A DNA stretch of 46,780 nt. Source: Bacillota bacterium. Its GTDB lineage: Bacteria > Bacillota > Clostridia > Lachnospirales > Cellulosilyticaceae. The translations under genes were made by a program, and so were the position numbers. The notes below the pieces were generated by a model. The model had not been told where the DNA came from. It did no database searches and worked only from the letters and a program-made list of their open reading frames with translations. This document shows, one piece after another, positions 24,043 through 33,505 of the stretch (positions within the stretch are counted from its first letter, which is position 1; every line of letters starts with the position of its first letter). The stretch lies in assembly GCA_023410675.1 (NCBI GenBank), contig JAEYPM010000037.1:1-46780 (forward strand), read 5' to 3'.

Positions 24043-24897
24043 GTGGATATGATAAGAGAAGCCCTTGACAAAATATCTTTTTTAAACATTCCCCATATAT
24101 GGATTAGAGATATTTTAGATATATTAGTGGTGGCATTTGTCATTTATAAACTATTAGCGTGGATAAAGGATACCAGAACATGGGCTTTGTTTAAGGGAAT
24201 ATTAATATTTATTGTCATAGCAATTGTCTCTTATGTATTGCAACTTCAAACAGTATGGTGGATTTTATCAAACACGATAACAGTGGGAACCATTGGTTTG
24301 GTCGTGGTGTTCCAACCAGAATTAAGACGTGGCTTAGAGCAAATAGGAAGAGGAAGACTTTTAGGCTTCATTTTGCTAAATGAAGATAGTAAATTAGAAG
24401 GGCTTACTAATGATGCAATTGAGGAAATCTCAAAAGCATGTGCCCATATGTCGAAGATGAAAACAGGAGCCCTCATTGTTATTGAGCAGGAGACAAAACT
24501 CGGTGATGTGGAGCGATCTGGTATTAATATAGATGCAACCATAACCATGCAGCTTCTTATTAATATTTTTGAAAAAAATACGCCACTTCATGACGGAGCA
24601 GTTATTATAAGAAATAACCGTGTATCGGCTGCAACATGCTTTTTACCACTAGCAGATAGTATGGACATAAGCAAGGAATTAGGGACAAGACATAGAGCGG
24701 CCATTGGATTATCTGAAGTTTCAGATGCTATTGTTTTTGTAGTATCTGAAGAAACTGGGACGATATCTTATGTTAGAAATGGTAAGATTAGAAGAGGGAT
24801 AGATTCAGAAGCTATTAGAAAAATTTTAATAGCTACACAGAAGAAGAAAAAGACAGATAAAAAACTAAGTATATGGAAAGGAAAGCAAAAAAGATGA
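24043..24897 (+). CDS. cdaA: Diadenylate cyclase CdaA
   Basis: This 284-residue membrane enzyme makes cyclic di-AMP from two ATP. Three N-terminal membrane helices (about residues 20-85) precede the DAC domain, which carries FEKNTPLHDGAVIIRNNRVSAATCFLPL with the DGA motif and LGTRHRAAIGLSE with the RHR motif, both needed for catalysis. The GTG at 24043 is 9 bases after AAGGAG and is preferred over the ATG at 24049. It overlaps cdaR by four bases. In Firmicutes c-di-AMP controls potassium and osmolyte transport and cell-wall homeostasis. Confidence 0.96.
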   Translation: MDMIREALDKISFLNIPHIWIRDILDILVVAFVIYKLLAWIKDTRTWALFKGILIFIVIAIVSYVLQLQTVWWILSNTITVGTIGLVVVFQPELRRGLEQIGRGRLLGFILLNEDSKLEGLTNDAIEEISKACAHMSKMKTGALIVIEQETKLGDVERSGINIDATITMQLLINIFEKNTPLHDGAVIIRNNRVSAATCFLPLADSMDISKELGTRHRAAIGLSEVSDAIVFVVSEETGTISYVRNGKIRRGIDSEAIRKILIATQKKKKTDKKLSIWKGKQKR

Positions 24898-26210
24898 AAA
24901 AACTTTTGACGCACAACTTACCATGGAAAATAGTTTCGTTTTTGCTTGCAACAGTACTTTGGCTCTTTGTTATTAATTCACAAAATCCAACCCAACCTCA
25001 AAAAATTGAAAATATACCCGTTGAAGTGAGAGGACTTTCAGAATTAGCTGGCAAAGGGTTTGTTATACAAAATGAAGATCAACTTAAAAATCAGACTTTG
25101 AAGGTTGTTGTGGAAGGACCAAGACTAGAAACTGAAAAAATAGTTAAGGATCCAGCATTAATAGATGTAAAATTAGATATCACTAATTTAATTAATAATG
25201 TTAATATGGATAATGACTCAGTTACTAAATTAGCTATTTATGATATTAAGATCAGAGAAGGAATCAAAGGTGTTAATATAGTTGATTATAGTCCTAAAAC
25301 TTTTACACTGACTTTTGAAAAAGAAGAAAGTGTCTCAAAGAAAGTTGAAATTGCTGTTATTGGAGATGCACCAAGTGAATATACAGCTTTAGAGCCTATT
25401 ATCAAACCATCACATATTGATATATGGGGAGGAGCATCTTCTATAGATAAGATTGATAGAGTTTTAGTAGATATTAACTATGAGAATTTCTCAGAGAATT
25501 CGATTAGCTATACAGCACCAGTTAGAATACTTGATGATAAAGGCAATGTATTAACGAATCTTAAAAAGTCACCTCAGTTTGTAGAAGTTACACTGCCAAT
25601 AGGCAAAAAGAAAACCGTGGTTGTCGAGCCAATGTTTACAGGAAAATTACCTGAGGGTTACTTCCATACGAATACCATTGTCAATCCAAAAGAATTAACA
25701 ATTGTAGGAAAGCCAGAAGTAGTGGATTCAATAAATAGTATTCAGCTTCAGCCTATTGCTTTAGATAATTTAATACAGACAAGCACACTAAAAGTAGACT
25801 TTAAGCTTCCAGAAGGTGTTAAATATATAGATGTTATAGATAATAAAGCAACTGTAATTGTTGAAATCAAGAAGCAAGATTCATTTACCTATTCAATACC
25901 TGTAGAAGATATTGACATAGAAGTGATGGGTCTATCTGAAGACCTAAAGTATGAACTAACCACGGAACAGATTTCTCTTATGCTTAGGGCAACAGCTGAA
26001 GAACTATTAAGCTTTAATAAGAAAAATATTAAAGGGAAAATTGATATGTCATCCCTTGCAGAAGGGCATTATCAATCAATTTTAGAGTTAGAGATACCTG
26101 ATAATTATACTATTGTTAACAAACCTATACTCGTCGACATCAAGATTTTGCCAAAGGAACAAGTGACTTCAGAACCCGCAGCAGAACAAACAAGCATACC
26201 TAATGAATAA
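24894..26210 (+). CDS. cdaR: CdaA regulator, YbbR-domain protein
   Basis: This 438-residue protein has an N-terminal membrane anchor (LPWKIVSFLLATVLWLFVINSQNPTQ) and an extracellular array of about four YbbR domains, marked by repeats such as ENIPVEVRGL, EPMFTGKLPEGYFHTNTIVNPKELTIVG and YSIPVEDIDIEVMGL. It binds CdaA in the membrane and modulates its activity. I take the ATG at 24894 (ATGA overlap with cdaA, behind GGAAAGG); the ATG at 24873 would add seven residues. A terminator follows. Confidence 0.94.
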   Translation: MKKLLTHNLPWKIVSFLLATVLWLFVINSQNPTQPQKIENIPVEVRGLSELAGKGFVIQNEDQLKNQTLKVVVEGPRLETEKIVKDPALIDVKLDITNLINNVNMDNDSVTKLAIYDIKIREGIKGVNIVDYSPKTFTLTFEKEESVSKKVEIAVIGDAPSEYTALEPIIKPSHIDIWGGASSIDKIDRVLVDINYENFSENSISYTAPVRILDDKGNVLTNLKKSPQFVEVTLPIGKKKTVVVEPMFTGKLPEGYFHTNTIVNPKELTIVGKPEVVDSINSIQLQPIALDNLIQTSTLKVDFKLPEGVKYIDVIDNKATVIVEIKKQDSFTYSIPVEDIDIEVMGLSEDLKYELTTEQISLMLRATAEELLSFNKKNIKGKIDMSSLAEGHYQSILELEIPDNYTIVNKPILVDIKILPKEQVTSEPAAEQTSIPNE

Positions 26211-26234
26211 AAAGATAAGTATATAAATTTGACG

Positions 26235-26271
26235 AAGATGCATAGATAGGTTTAGCCTACTATGCATCTTT
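26235..26271 (+). terminator. Intrinsic terminator after cdaR
   Basis: AAGATGCATAG pairs perfectly with CTATGCATCTT, with an inner TAGG/CCTA stem. Only a short T/A-rich tail follows, so termination may be partial. The remaining 26272-26465 is intergenic and AT-rich with nothing else I can support. Confidence 0.7.
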
Positions 26272-26471
26272 AAATATATATGAGGACATGTAACATTCCT
26301 TCTGATTTTATTCAAAGCATAGAATATAAGAAGAAGTGAACTTGGATAAATGCTTATATGGGCACACATAATAAAACAAGTACTGTGCATTTAACATAAA
26401 AATTCATTTAAGTGTAGTTTCTTTATAACCTAAAAACGACAACATAATTTACAAGAAAGAAGGTCATGATG

Positions 26472-28106
26472 ATGGAGAAATATGTAATAGGTGTAGATTT
26501 TGGAAGTGATTCTTGCAGAGGTGTTATTACAAGCACTGAGGACGGGAAAGAGTTAGCGAGTGAAGTATTTGTTTATCCAAGATGGAAGGAAGGTTTATAT
26601 TGTGATGCAAGTATCGCACAGTTTAGGCAGCATCCTCTTGATTATGTAGAGGGATTAAAGCATGTTATTAAGGAGTCAGTCAAAAAAGTAGATGCCTATG
26701 TAGTTGAAAATATAGTTGGTATTGGTGTTGACACAACAGCATCTACACCTTGTGCTGTAGATAGAGAAGGGACACCTTTAGCATTACTTCCAGAATTTGC
26801 AGATAACCCAAATGCAATGTTTATTCTATGGAAAGATCACACAGCAGTTCAAGAAGCAGCTTTAATCAATGAAACGGCTAAAACTTGGCAAGGCATGGAC
26901 TATACGAAATATGTTGGTGGTATTTATTCATCTGAGTGGTTTTTTGCTAAGATATTAAGAACATTAAGGATCGATGAGAAAGTAAGAGAAAAAGCCTATA
27001 GCTTTGTAGAACATTGTGATTGGATTCCAGCACTACTTACAGGCAATAAAAATCCAGATACACTATTTCGTAGCAGATGCGTAGCTGGACACAAGGCAAT
27101 GTGGAATAAGGAATTTGATGGGCTCCCAAGTGAAGAATTTTTAACAAGTATTGATCCTTTGTTTAAAGGGTTAAGAGAGAGGCTTTTTAAAGAGACTTAT
27201 ACTTCGGATGTAGCAGCAGGCATCTTAACTGATGAGTGGGCAAGAGAACTCGGGCTTCCACAAGGAATTAAAGTGGGGGTAGGAGCAATAGATTGTCATA
27301 TGGGAGCAGTAGGTGGAAACATTAGACCTAAAGCTCTAGTTAAGGTCATGGGTACATCCACATGCGATATTATGATTGAGGATAACAAGCTCATGGAAAA
27401 CGTGCTTGTAAAAGGTATATGTGGACAAGTAGATGGGTCAGTTATTCCAGGAATGTTAGGAATGGAAGCGGGTCAATCAGCTTATGGAGATATTTATGCG
27501 TGGTATAAAAGGCTCCTTGCATGGCCACTAAAGTTAGTCCCCAGTGAATATAGAAAAGAAGCCGAAGATAAAATGCTCTATGAACTTGAAAAAGAGGCAC
27601 AATTAGTTGATCCAAGAATAAGTGGGATATTAGCAATAGACTGGATGAATGGAAGAAGGACACCAGATGCAAATCAAAATCTTAGAGGAGCGATTTTAGG
27701 GCTTAACCTAGGGAGTGATGCACCTAAAATATATAGGGCATTGATGGAAGCAACAGCCTATGGATCTAAAGCTATAGTAGAACGCTTTAGAAAGGAAGGC
27801 GTAGTCATTAATGAAGTAATAGCAATAGGCGGGGTAGCTAAAAAATCACCTTTAAATATGCAAATTACTGCGAATGTACTGGGTATGCCCATTAAGGTTG
27901 CACAGGCAGAGCAAGCTGTTGCACTCGGAGCATCAATTTTTGCGGCTGTCGTTGGTGGCGTTTATAAAACTGTAGAAGAAGCACAGGCTAAAATGGCGAC
28001 AAAGATCGAAAAAGAATATTATCCACAGCCTGACCAAGTCATGATGTATAATGATTTATATAAAAACTATCTCAAGGTGGGTCAATTTATCGAAAATAGC
28101 TTATAA
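26472..28106 (+). CDS. araB: L-ribulokinase
   Basis: This 544-residue FGGY-family kinase phosphorylates L-ribulose to L-ribulose 5-phosphate. VIGVDFGSDSCRGVITSTEDG is the N-terminal ATPase motif and GVGVDTTASTPCAVD-type sequence (GIGVDTTASTPCAVD) is characteristic of ribulokinases. ILWKDHTAVQEA contains the conserved DH pair, and the C-terminal half has MGTSTCDIMI, EAGQSAYGDIYAW and IAIGGVAKKSPLNMQI. The length fits AraB rather than xylulokinase. Three ATGs occur in a row (26466, 26469, 26472); the last is best spaced from AAGAAAGAAGG. No araA or araD lies beside it. Confidence 0.9.
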   Translation: MEKYVIGVDFGSDSCRGVITSTEDGKELASEVFVYPRWKEGLYCDASIAQFRQHPLDYVEGLKHVIKESVKKVDAYVVENIVGIGVDTTASTPCAVDREGTPLALLPEFADNPNAMFILWKDHTAVQEAALINETAKTWQGMDYTKYVGGIYSSEWFFAKILRTLRIDEKVREKAYSFVEHCDWIPALLTGNKNPDTLFRSRCVAGHKAMWNKEFDGLPSEEFLTSIDPLFKGLRERLFKETYTSDVAAGILTDEWARELGLPQGIKVGVGAIDCHMGAVGGNIRPKALVKVMGTSTCDIMIEDNKLMENVLVKGICGQVDGSVIPGMLGMEAGQSAYGDIYAWYKRLLAWPLKLVPSEYRKEAEDKMLYELEKEAQLVDPRISGILAIDWMNGRRTPDANQNLRGAILGLNLGSDAPKIYRALMEATAYGSKAIVERFRKEGVVINEVIAIGGVAKKSPLNMQITANVLGMPIKVAQAEQAVALGASIFAAVVGGVYKTVEEAQAKMATKIEKEYYPQPDQVMMYNDLYKNYLKVGQFIENSL

Positions 28107-28286
28107 TCATTACATTCAAACGTAGTAGCGATTATTTTGCATAAGAGTTAACTTAATAACTATGTTGTTTTAAGTAAAGGATTATAGTAGAATAAAGCTA
28201 ATAACCTAAAATATAATGAATTCACCAGGAATAACTTATAGTTGAATATGTGGATTCTATTATTACTGCGAAGGAAGAAAGTAGTG

Positions 28287-29297
28287 GTGAAAATGAAAAA
28301 GAATGTCACAATGACAGATATTGCTCAGCAGTTAAATATAAGTACAGTTACAGTGTCTAAGGCGTTAGCTAATAAAGATGGTGTAAGTAAGGCACTTAGA
28401 CAAAAGATTTTAGAATTAGCCAGTCAAATGGGGTATAGACATACTTCATCAGCAAAAGCTTTGCAGGAAGGGCATAATTATAGCGTAGGCATTCTCGTCC
28501 ATAAAAAATATATTGGTTCAAATGATTCCTTTTATTTGCAGGCATATCAAAAAATAATAGATGCACTATCTCGTTCTAACTATTTTGCTATACAGGAGCT
28601 TATCAGTGATCAATATGAACAAGAGCTCGTGGTTCCAAAACTCATAAAAGAAGGAAAGATAGATGGCCTTATTATATTAGGTCAAATAAAAGAAAATTAT
28701 TTAGAATTTATACAAAGTTTTAATGTGCCTGTGATGCTCTTTGATTTCTATAACAAGCATTATGACTATGATGCGATTATTAGTGATAATTTTTATAGTG
28801 CCTATATGATAACCAATCATTTGATTGAAAGTGGGCATAAGGATATAGGTTTTGTTGGGAATATCCATGCAACAAGTAGTATACTGGATCGATATTTAGG
28901 TTATTGCAAATCATTAATAGAAAACAAATTGCCGTTAAATGATCATTGGCTTTTAAATGACCGAACAGATGATGGAAAGTATATTGAAATCGAGATACCT
29001 AGCAATATGCCAACAGCATTTGTCGTTAATTGTGATGAAGTAGCCTATCTATTTATGAATAAGTTAAATAAAGAAGGCTATAGCATTCCAAAAGATACAT
29101 CTATAGTAAGTTTTGATAATTATATCTATGCGACACTAACGGATCCTCAGTTAACAACAGTAGAGGTGAATCTAAATGGCATGGCTCAGATGGTAACAGA
29201 GGAATTAATTAAGAAGATAAAGGATCATACCCATGTAGTGGGCAGAAAAATGGTAAGCAACAATATTATATATAGGGACTCAGTGATGAAAATCTAA
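28287..29297 (+). CDS. LacI-family transcriptional regulator
   Basis: This repressor has an N-terminal LacI helix-turn-helix, MTDIAQQLNISTVTVSKALANKDGVSKALRQKILELASQMGY, and a periplasmic-binding-protein-like sensor domain (about residues 60-335; YSVGILVHKKYIG, GHKDIGFVGN, IVSFDNYIYATLTDPQLTTVEV). The start is uncertain: AAGGAAG (28271-28277) best fits the GTG at 28284 or 28287, while the ATG at 28293 also gives a standard N-terminus. It sits between araB and the GH130 gene and likely controls one or both. The ligand is unknown. Confidence 0.9.
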   Translation: MKMKKNVTMTDIAQQLNISTVTVSKALANKDGVSKALRQKILELASQMGYRHTSSAKALQEGHNYSVGILVHKKYIGSNDSFYLQAYQKIIDALSRSNYFAIQELISDQYEQELVVPKLIKEGKIDGLIILGQIKENYLEFIQSFNVPVMLFDFYNKHYDYDAIISDNFYSAYMITNHLIESGHKDIGFVGNIHATSSILDRYLGYCKSLIENKLPLNDHWLLNDRTDDGKYIEIEIPSNMPTAFVVNCDEVAYLFMNKLNKEGYSIPKDTSIVSFDNYIYATLTDPQLTTVEVNLNGMAQMVTEELIKKIKDHTHVVGRKMVSNNIIYRDSVMKI

Positions 29298-29319
29298 AGA
29301 TCAAAAATCTAAAGATCAA

Positions 29320-29351
29320 AAATAAAGTAGGCTATGACCTGCTTTATTTTT
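29320..29351 (+). terminator. Intrinsic terminator after the LacI-type gene
   Basis: AAATAAAGTAGG pairs with CCTGCTTTATTT (one G-U pair) around a 6-base loop, then TT. It is preceded by a tandem repeat of AATCTAAAGATCAAA (29291-29320). Confidence 0.75.
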
Positions 29352-29453
29352 ATAAATAAAGCATATTAAAAAGCTGGCTAATGACATAATAGATACTTCT
29401 TTTGTATGCATTCACTTAGCAATATATGTTAGAAATATTTTGGAGGTATGAGG

Positions 29454-30644
29454 ATGTATGAGACAAATGGTGAAAGAGAATTAGCAAAATACGAGAAGCT
29501 TATTACAAGGGAAAATCATAAGTCAGAGGATTATAATGGCATCTTTGATCGCTATGTGCATCCAGTACTTACAAGGCATCACGTACCACCCATATGGTGC
29601 TATGATTTTAATCCGAAAACGAATCCTTATTTTATGCAGCGGTTAGGTGTAAATGCTGTATTTAATGCAGGAGCCATTATGCTTGATGGAAAGTTCTATC
29701 TTGTAGCACGAGTAGAGGGTTTTGATCGTAAATCTTTTTTTGCTGTTGCCGAGAGTCCAAATGGAATAGATCATTTTAGGTTTTGGGATTATCCTATTCT
29801 CTTACCAGATACTGAAAAGGATGAAACAAATGTATATGATATGCGTCTTACAAAGCATGAAGATGGATGGATTTATGGTATATTTTGTTCAGAAAGCAAG
29901 GATAAAGAAGACTACGATTTGTCTGCTGCTGTAGCACAAGCAGGCATTGTAAGAACAAAGGATCTCATAACATGGGAAAGGCTTCCTAACCTTAAGACAC
30001 CTTCAAAACAGCAAAGAAATGTGGTGCTTCATCCTGAGTTTGTAGAAGGTAAGTATGCTTTTTATACAAGACCACAAGATAGCTTTATTCATACAGGGAG
30101 TGGTAGTGGAATAGGGTTTGGTTTAGCTGATGATATTACTTGTGCAGTTATAAAGGAAGAAAAGCTTATTAATAAAAGAAAATATCATACGATTACTGAA
30201 GCAAAAAATGGAGCAGGAGCAGTACCCATTAAAACTGAAAAGGGATGGATTCATATAGCACATGGCGTTCGAAATACTGCTGCTGGGCTTAGATATGTGA
30301 TCTATGTATTTCTTACAGACCTTAAGGATCCAGCAAAATGTATTAAGGAGCCATCAGGTTATTTTATAGCTCCTTATGATGAAGAGCTGATTGGAGATGT
30401 AGGGAATGTTGCCTTTGCAAACGGAGCCATAACTACGGAAGATGGAAAGGTATACATTTATTATGCTACAGCGGATACAAGGATTCATGTAGCAACAACA
30501 ACTATAGATAAGCTTTTGGATTATGTATTGAATACACCAGAAGATCCTCTTCGCTCAGTAGAGTGCGTAATGCAAAGATATGAACTCATTAAAAGGAATC
30601 TTGAGTATTTTAAAGAGAACCATGATTATCCAAAAAGTATATAA
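29454..30644 (+). CDS. GH130 4-O-beta-D-mannosyl-D-glucose phosphorylase
   Basis: This 396-residue GH130 enzyme resembles the mannosylglucose phosphorylase subgroup. It would cleave Man-beta-1,4-Glc with phosphate to alpha-mannose 1-phosphate and glucose. The five-bladed propeller family signature is seen in RLGVNAVFNAGAIMLDGKFYLVARVEGFDRKSFFAVAES, VYDMRLTKHEDGWIYGIFCSES, NVVLHPEFVEGKYAFYTRPQD and HGVRNTAAGLRYVIYVFLTDL. The proposed catalytic Asp is in TNVYDMRLT. The ATG at 29454 is 7 bases after GGAGG; the ATG at 29448 is too close. Downstream genes handle both products. Confidence 0.88.
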   Translation: MYETNGERELAKYEKLITRENHKSEDYNGIFDRYVHPVLTRHHVPPIWCYDFNPKTNPYFMQRLGVNAVFNAGAIMLDGKFYLVARVEGFDRKSFFAVAESPNGIDHFRFWDYPILLPDTEKDETNVYDMRLTKHEDGWIYGIFCSESKDKEDYDLSAAVAQAGIVRTKDLITWERLPNLKTPSKQQRNVVLHPEFVEGKYAFYTRPQDSFIHTGSGSGIGFGLADDITCAVIKEEKLINKRKYHTITEAKNGAGAVPIKTEKGWIHIAHGVRNTAAGLRYVIYVFLTDLKDPAKCIKEPSGYFIAPYDEELIGDVGNVAFANGAITTEDGKVYIYYATADTRIHVATTTIDKLLDYVLNTPEDPLRSVECVMQRYELIKRNLEYFKENHDYPKSI

Positions 30645-30801
30645 TTCTGCCCTTTTTCGATAAAATAATCTACATATTGAAGAACGACCTTTTATGAAAA
30701 AAGTATGGTTTTATTAAAGAATATCGGGTAAAATGAGAATGGATATTTAGGGTTTTCTATAAACATATATTATAACTAAACGAATAATAAGGAGAGAAAG
30801 C

Positions 30802-32520
30802 ATGAGTTTCAATGAAGTATATCAGTTGTGGCTAAATCATGAAAAAATTGATAGAGACACAAAGAAGGAGTTATCAGAATTAACCAATATCAAAGAAATA
30901 GAAGATAGATTCTATAAAGAATTAGAATTTGGGACAGGTGGACTTAGGGGGAAAATGTCTGCGGGTACTAATAGAATGAATACTTATACTGTAGCGAAAG
31001 CAACACAAGGATTTGCAAAATATTTGGTAAATTCTTTCGAAAGTCCATCTGTTTGTATTGCATATGATTCAAGAAATTTATCAGATGTGTTTGCAAAAAC
31101 AGCAGCATCTGTTTTAGCAGGAAATGGAATAAAGGTATTTTTATTTGAGTCATTAAGACCAACACCAATGCTTTCGTTCGCTGTAAGATACCTAAAAGCG
31201 GATGCGGGAATTGTTATAACAGCTTCACACAATCCAAAAGAATATAATGGCTATAAGGCCTATGGCAGTGATGGTGGACAATTAACAGGAAAAGCAGCGC
31301 AAGAAATATTAGATTATATTCATCAAACGGATATTTTTGATGGTATTTCCAAGATGTCTTTAGAAGAAGCAGAAAGCAAGAAGCTTTTATGCTATATAGG
31401 TAAAGAGGTAGATGAGGCATATTATAGTAGGGTATCTGATTTAGTTATCCGAAAAGAACTTGTAAAAGAAAAGGCATCTGAACTCAAAATTATCTATACG
31501 CCAATTCATGGAAGTGGCAATATTCCTGTTAGAACCATGCTTAATAAACTTGGATTTACAGGTGTTGAGGTTGTCAAAGAGCAAAAATTACCAGATGGGA
31601 ATTTCCCAACAGCTTCTTATCCGAACCCAGAAAACTCTGATGTGTTTGAACTTGCTATTCAAATGGCTCAAAAGGTTCAACCAGATCTTATATTTGGTAC
31701 AGACCCAGATTGTGACAGAATAGGTGTTGTGATTAAAGAAGACAATGGTGAATATAAGGTGCTTACAGGCAACCAAGTGGGTGTGCTTCTTTCAGATTAT
31801 GTCCTTAATGCACGTTTAGGAGAAGGCATTATTAGCGAAAAGGATACAATCATAAAGACAATCGTAACAACAGAAATGGTAAGGAAAGTTACGCAAAGTT
31901 ATGGCGTACAGCTTATGGATGTGTTAACTGGCTTCAAATATATTGGAGAAAAAATAGAAGAATTCACAGAAACAGGTTCCAATAACTTTATACTTGGCTT
32001 TGAAGAAAGCTATGGCTATTTGGCAGGTGGTTTTGTTAGAGATAAAGATGCAGTAATAGCTTCAGTGCTTATTGCTGAAATGGCACTTTACTATAAATCA
32101 AAGGGAAAAACCTTATCAAATGCACTGCAGGATCTTTATGAGAAGTATGGTTATTATATAGACCATCTTATTTCTATTGAAATGGAAGGAAAAGATGGAC
32201 AAGAAAAAATTGCAGCCATGATTACTGCATTAAGGACAAATACCCTCAAAGAGGTTAACAAGGTAAAGGTTAACATTATAGAAGACTATGAGCTTTCAGA
32301 AAGAAAAAATCTAAGAGATAATACCACAGAAAAGATCAATCTTCCAAAATCTAATGTACTGAAGTATGTCCTTGAAGATGACAGCTGGTTTGTTGTAAGG
32401 CCTTCAGGTACCGAACCTAAAATTAAGATTTATGCATCTGTAGTGGGAAGTGATAAGCATACTGCTGATGAAAAGATTGAGCAGTTTAAGGCTTCAATCA
32501 AATCTATATTAGGTATCTAG
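30802..32520 (+). CDS. Phosphoglucomutase/phosphomannomutase
   Basis: This 572-residue alpha-D-phosphohexomutase interconverts hexose 1- and 6-phosphates. GTGGLRGKMSAGTNRMN opens domain 1; the catalytic phosphoserine loop is ITASHNPKEYNGYKAYG, the metal loop is GTDPDCDRIGVV, the sugar loop is LGFEESYGYLAGG and the phosphate-binding loop is VRPSGTEPKIKIY. Length and motifs fit the PgcA-type enzymes of Firmicutes. In this context it likely turns mannose 1-phosphate into mannose 6-phosphate as well as serving glucose. GGAGAG precedes the ATG; manA starts 10 bases after its stop. Confidence 0.94.
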   Translation: MSFNEVYQLWLNHEKIDRDTKKELSELTNIKEIEDRFYKELEFGTGGLRGKMSAGTNRMNTYTVAKATQGFAKYLVNSFESPSVCIAYDSRNLSDVFAKTAASVLAGNGIKVFLFESLRPTPMLSFAVRYLKADAGIVITASHNPKEYNGYKAYGSDGGQLTGKAAQEILDYIHQTDIFDGISKMSLEEAESKKLLCYIGKEVDEAYYSRVSDLVIRKELVKEKASELKIIYTPIHGSGNIPVRTMLNKLGFTGVEVVKEQKLPDGNFPTASYPNPENSDVFELAIQMAQKVQPDLIFGTDPDCDRIGVVIKEDNGEYKVLTGNQVGVLLSDYVLNARLGEGIISEKDTIIKTIVTTEMVRKVTQSYGVQLMDVLTGFKYIGEKIEEFTETGSNNFILGFEESYGYLAGGFVRDKDAVIASVLIAEMALYYKSKGKTLSNALQDLYEKYGYYIDHLISIEMEGKDGQEKIAAMITALRTNTLKEVNKVKVNIIEDYELSERKNLRDNTTEKINLPKSNVLKYVLEDDSWFVVRPSGTEPKIKIYASVVGSDKHTADEKIEQFKASIKSILGI

Positions 32521-32530
32521 GGAGCATACA

Positions 32531-33484
32531 ATGTTTCATTTGCAGCCAGTATTTAAGGACTATATTTGGGGTGGAGATAATCTTAAAAAACTGTATGGTA
32601 AAAGGAGCCCTCTAGAACGATTAGCTGAGAGCTGGGAGCTATCTACTCATAAGGATGGTTTATGTACTATAGAAGATGGACACTATAAGGAACAAACACT
32701 TCTCGATTATATTAGAAGAAATGGGAAAAAGGTACTTGGCGAGCGATGTGAAACAGAAGATGAACTGCCAATACTCATTAAATTAATTGATGCAAAAGAT
32801 AATTTATCTGTGCAAGTACATCCAGATGATACTTATGCACAATTAAACGAAAATGATCTCGGCAAGACAGAAATGTGGTATGTACTTGATACAAAAGAGG
32901 ATGCTAAGCTTATTTTTGGCTTTAAAAAAGATATCACAAAGGAACTGTTTGAGGATTATATCAAGAATAATAAACTAACAGATGTGCTAAATTATGTTCC
33001 AGTAAAAAGAGGCGATGTGTTCTTCATAGAACCAGGAACCATTCATGCTATTGGAGAAGGCATTGTCCTTGCTGAAATTCAGCAAAGTTCAAATATAACA
33101 TATAGGATCTTTGATTACGATAGAGTAGATCAATATGGAAACAAAAGAGAACTACATTTAGATAAGGCTATGCAGGTGACTCGTTTTAATAGAATCAATC
33201 AAGACAAAATTAAATATAAGATGCAAGATGAGGATGGTTTTTCACAGGCTACACTTGTAAAATGTAACTACTTCAATGTTCAACTGCTAGAAGTGACGCA
33301 AAAAATTATTCTTGATGCAGATGGTCAGTCCTTTCATTCACTATTATGTTTGGAAGGAACATTTACGCTATTTAACGAGCATTATTCTAAAGAAGTCGTA
33401 AAAGGAGATAGTTTCTTTATCCCTGCTCACTTTGGGAGATATACTGTGCAGGGAAAAGGGAAATTCATTTTAACGACAATATAA
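32531..33484 (+). CDS. manA: Mannose-6-phosphate isomerase, class I
   Basis: This 317-residue zinc cupin enzyme interconverts mannose 6-phosphate and fructose 6-phosphate. Motifs: PVFKDYIWGGDNLKKLYGK, ESWELSTHKDG, LPILIKLIDAKDNLSVQVHPDD with zinc-ligand Gln/His, GKTEMWYVLD, and FFIEPGTIHAIGEGIVLAEIQQSSNITYRIFDYDR with the second His. It has the short Bacillus-type length. It sits in an operon between the phosphohexomutase and the ROK kinase. Confidence 0.95.
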   Translation: MFHLQPVFKDYIWGGDNLKKLYGKRSPLERLAESWELSTHKDGLCTIEDGHYKEQTLLDYIRRNGKKVLGERCETEDELPILIKLIDAKDNLSVQVHPDDTYAQLNENDLGKTEMWYVLDTKEDAKLIFGFKKDITKELFEDYIKNNKLTDVLNYVPVKRGDVFFIEPGTIHAIGEGIVLAEIQQSSNITYRIFDYDRVDQYGNKRELHLDKAMQVTRFNRINQDKIKYKMQDEDGFSQATLVKCNYFNVQLLEVTQKIILDADGQSFHSLLCLEGTFTLFNEHYSKEVVKGDSFFIPAHFGRYTVQGKGKFILTTI

Positions 33485-33505
33485 TAAGAGAATGGGGAGC
33501 TAAAG

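Noticed and set aside
29291..29320. Short tandem repeat as a CRISPR-like array
   Set aside because: There are only two adjacent 15-base copies with no spacer, next to a terminator; no cas genes are in the window.
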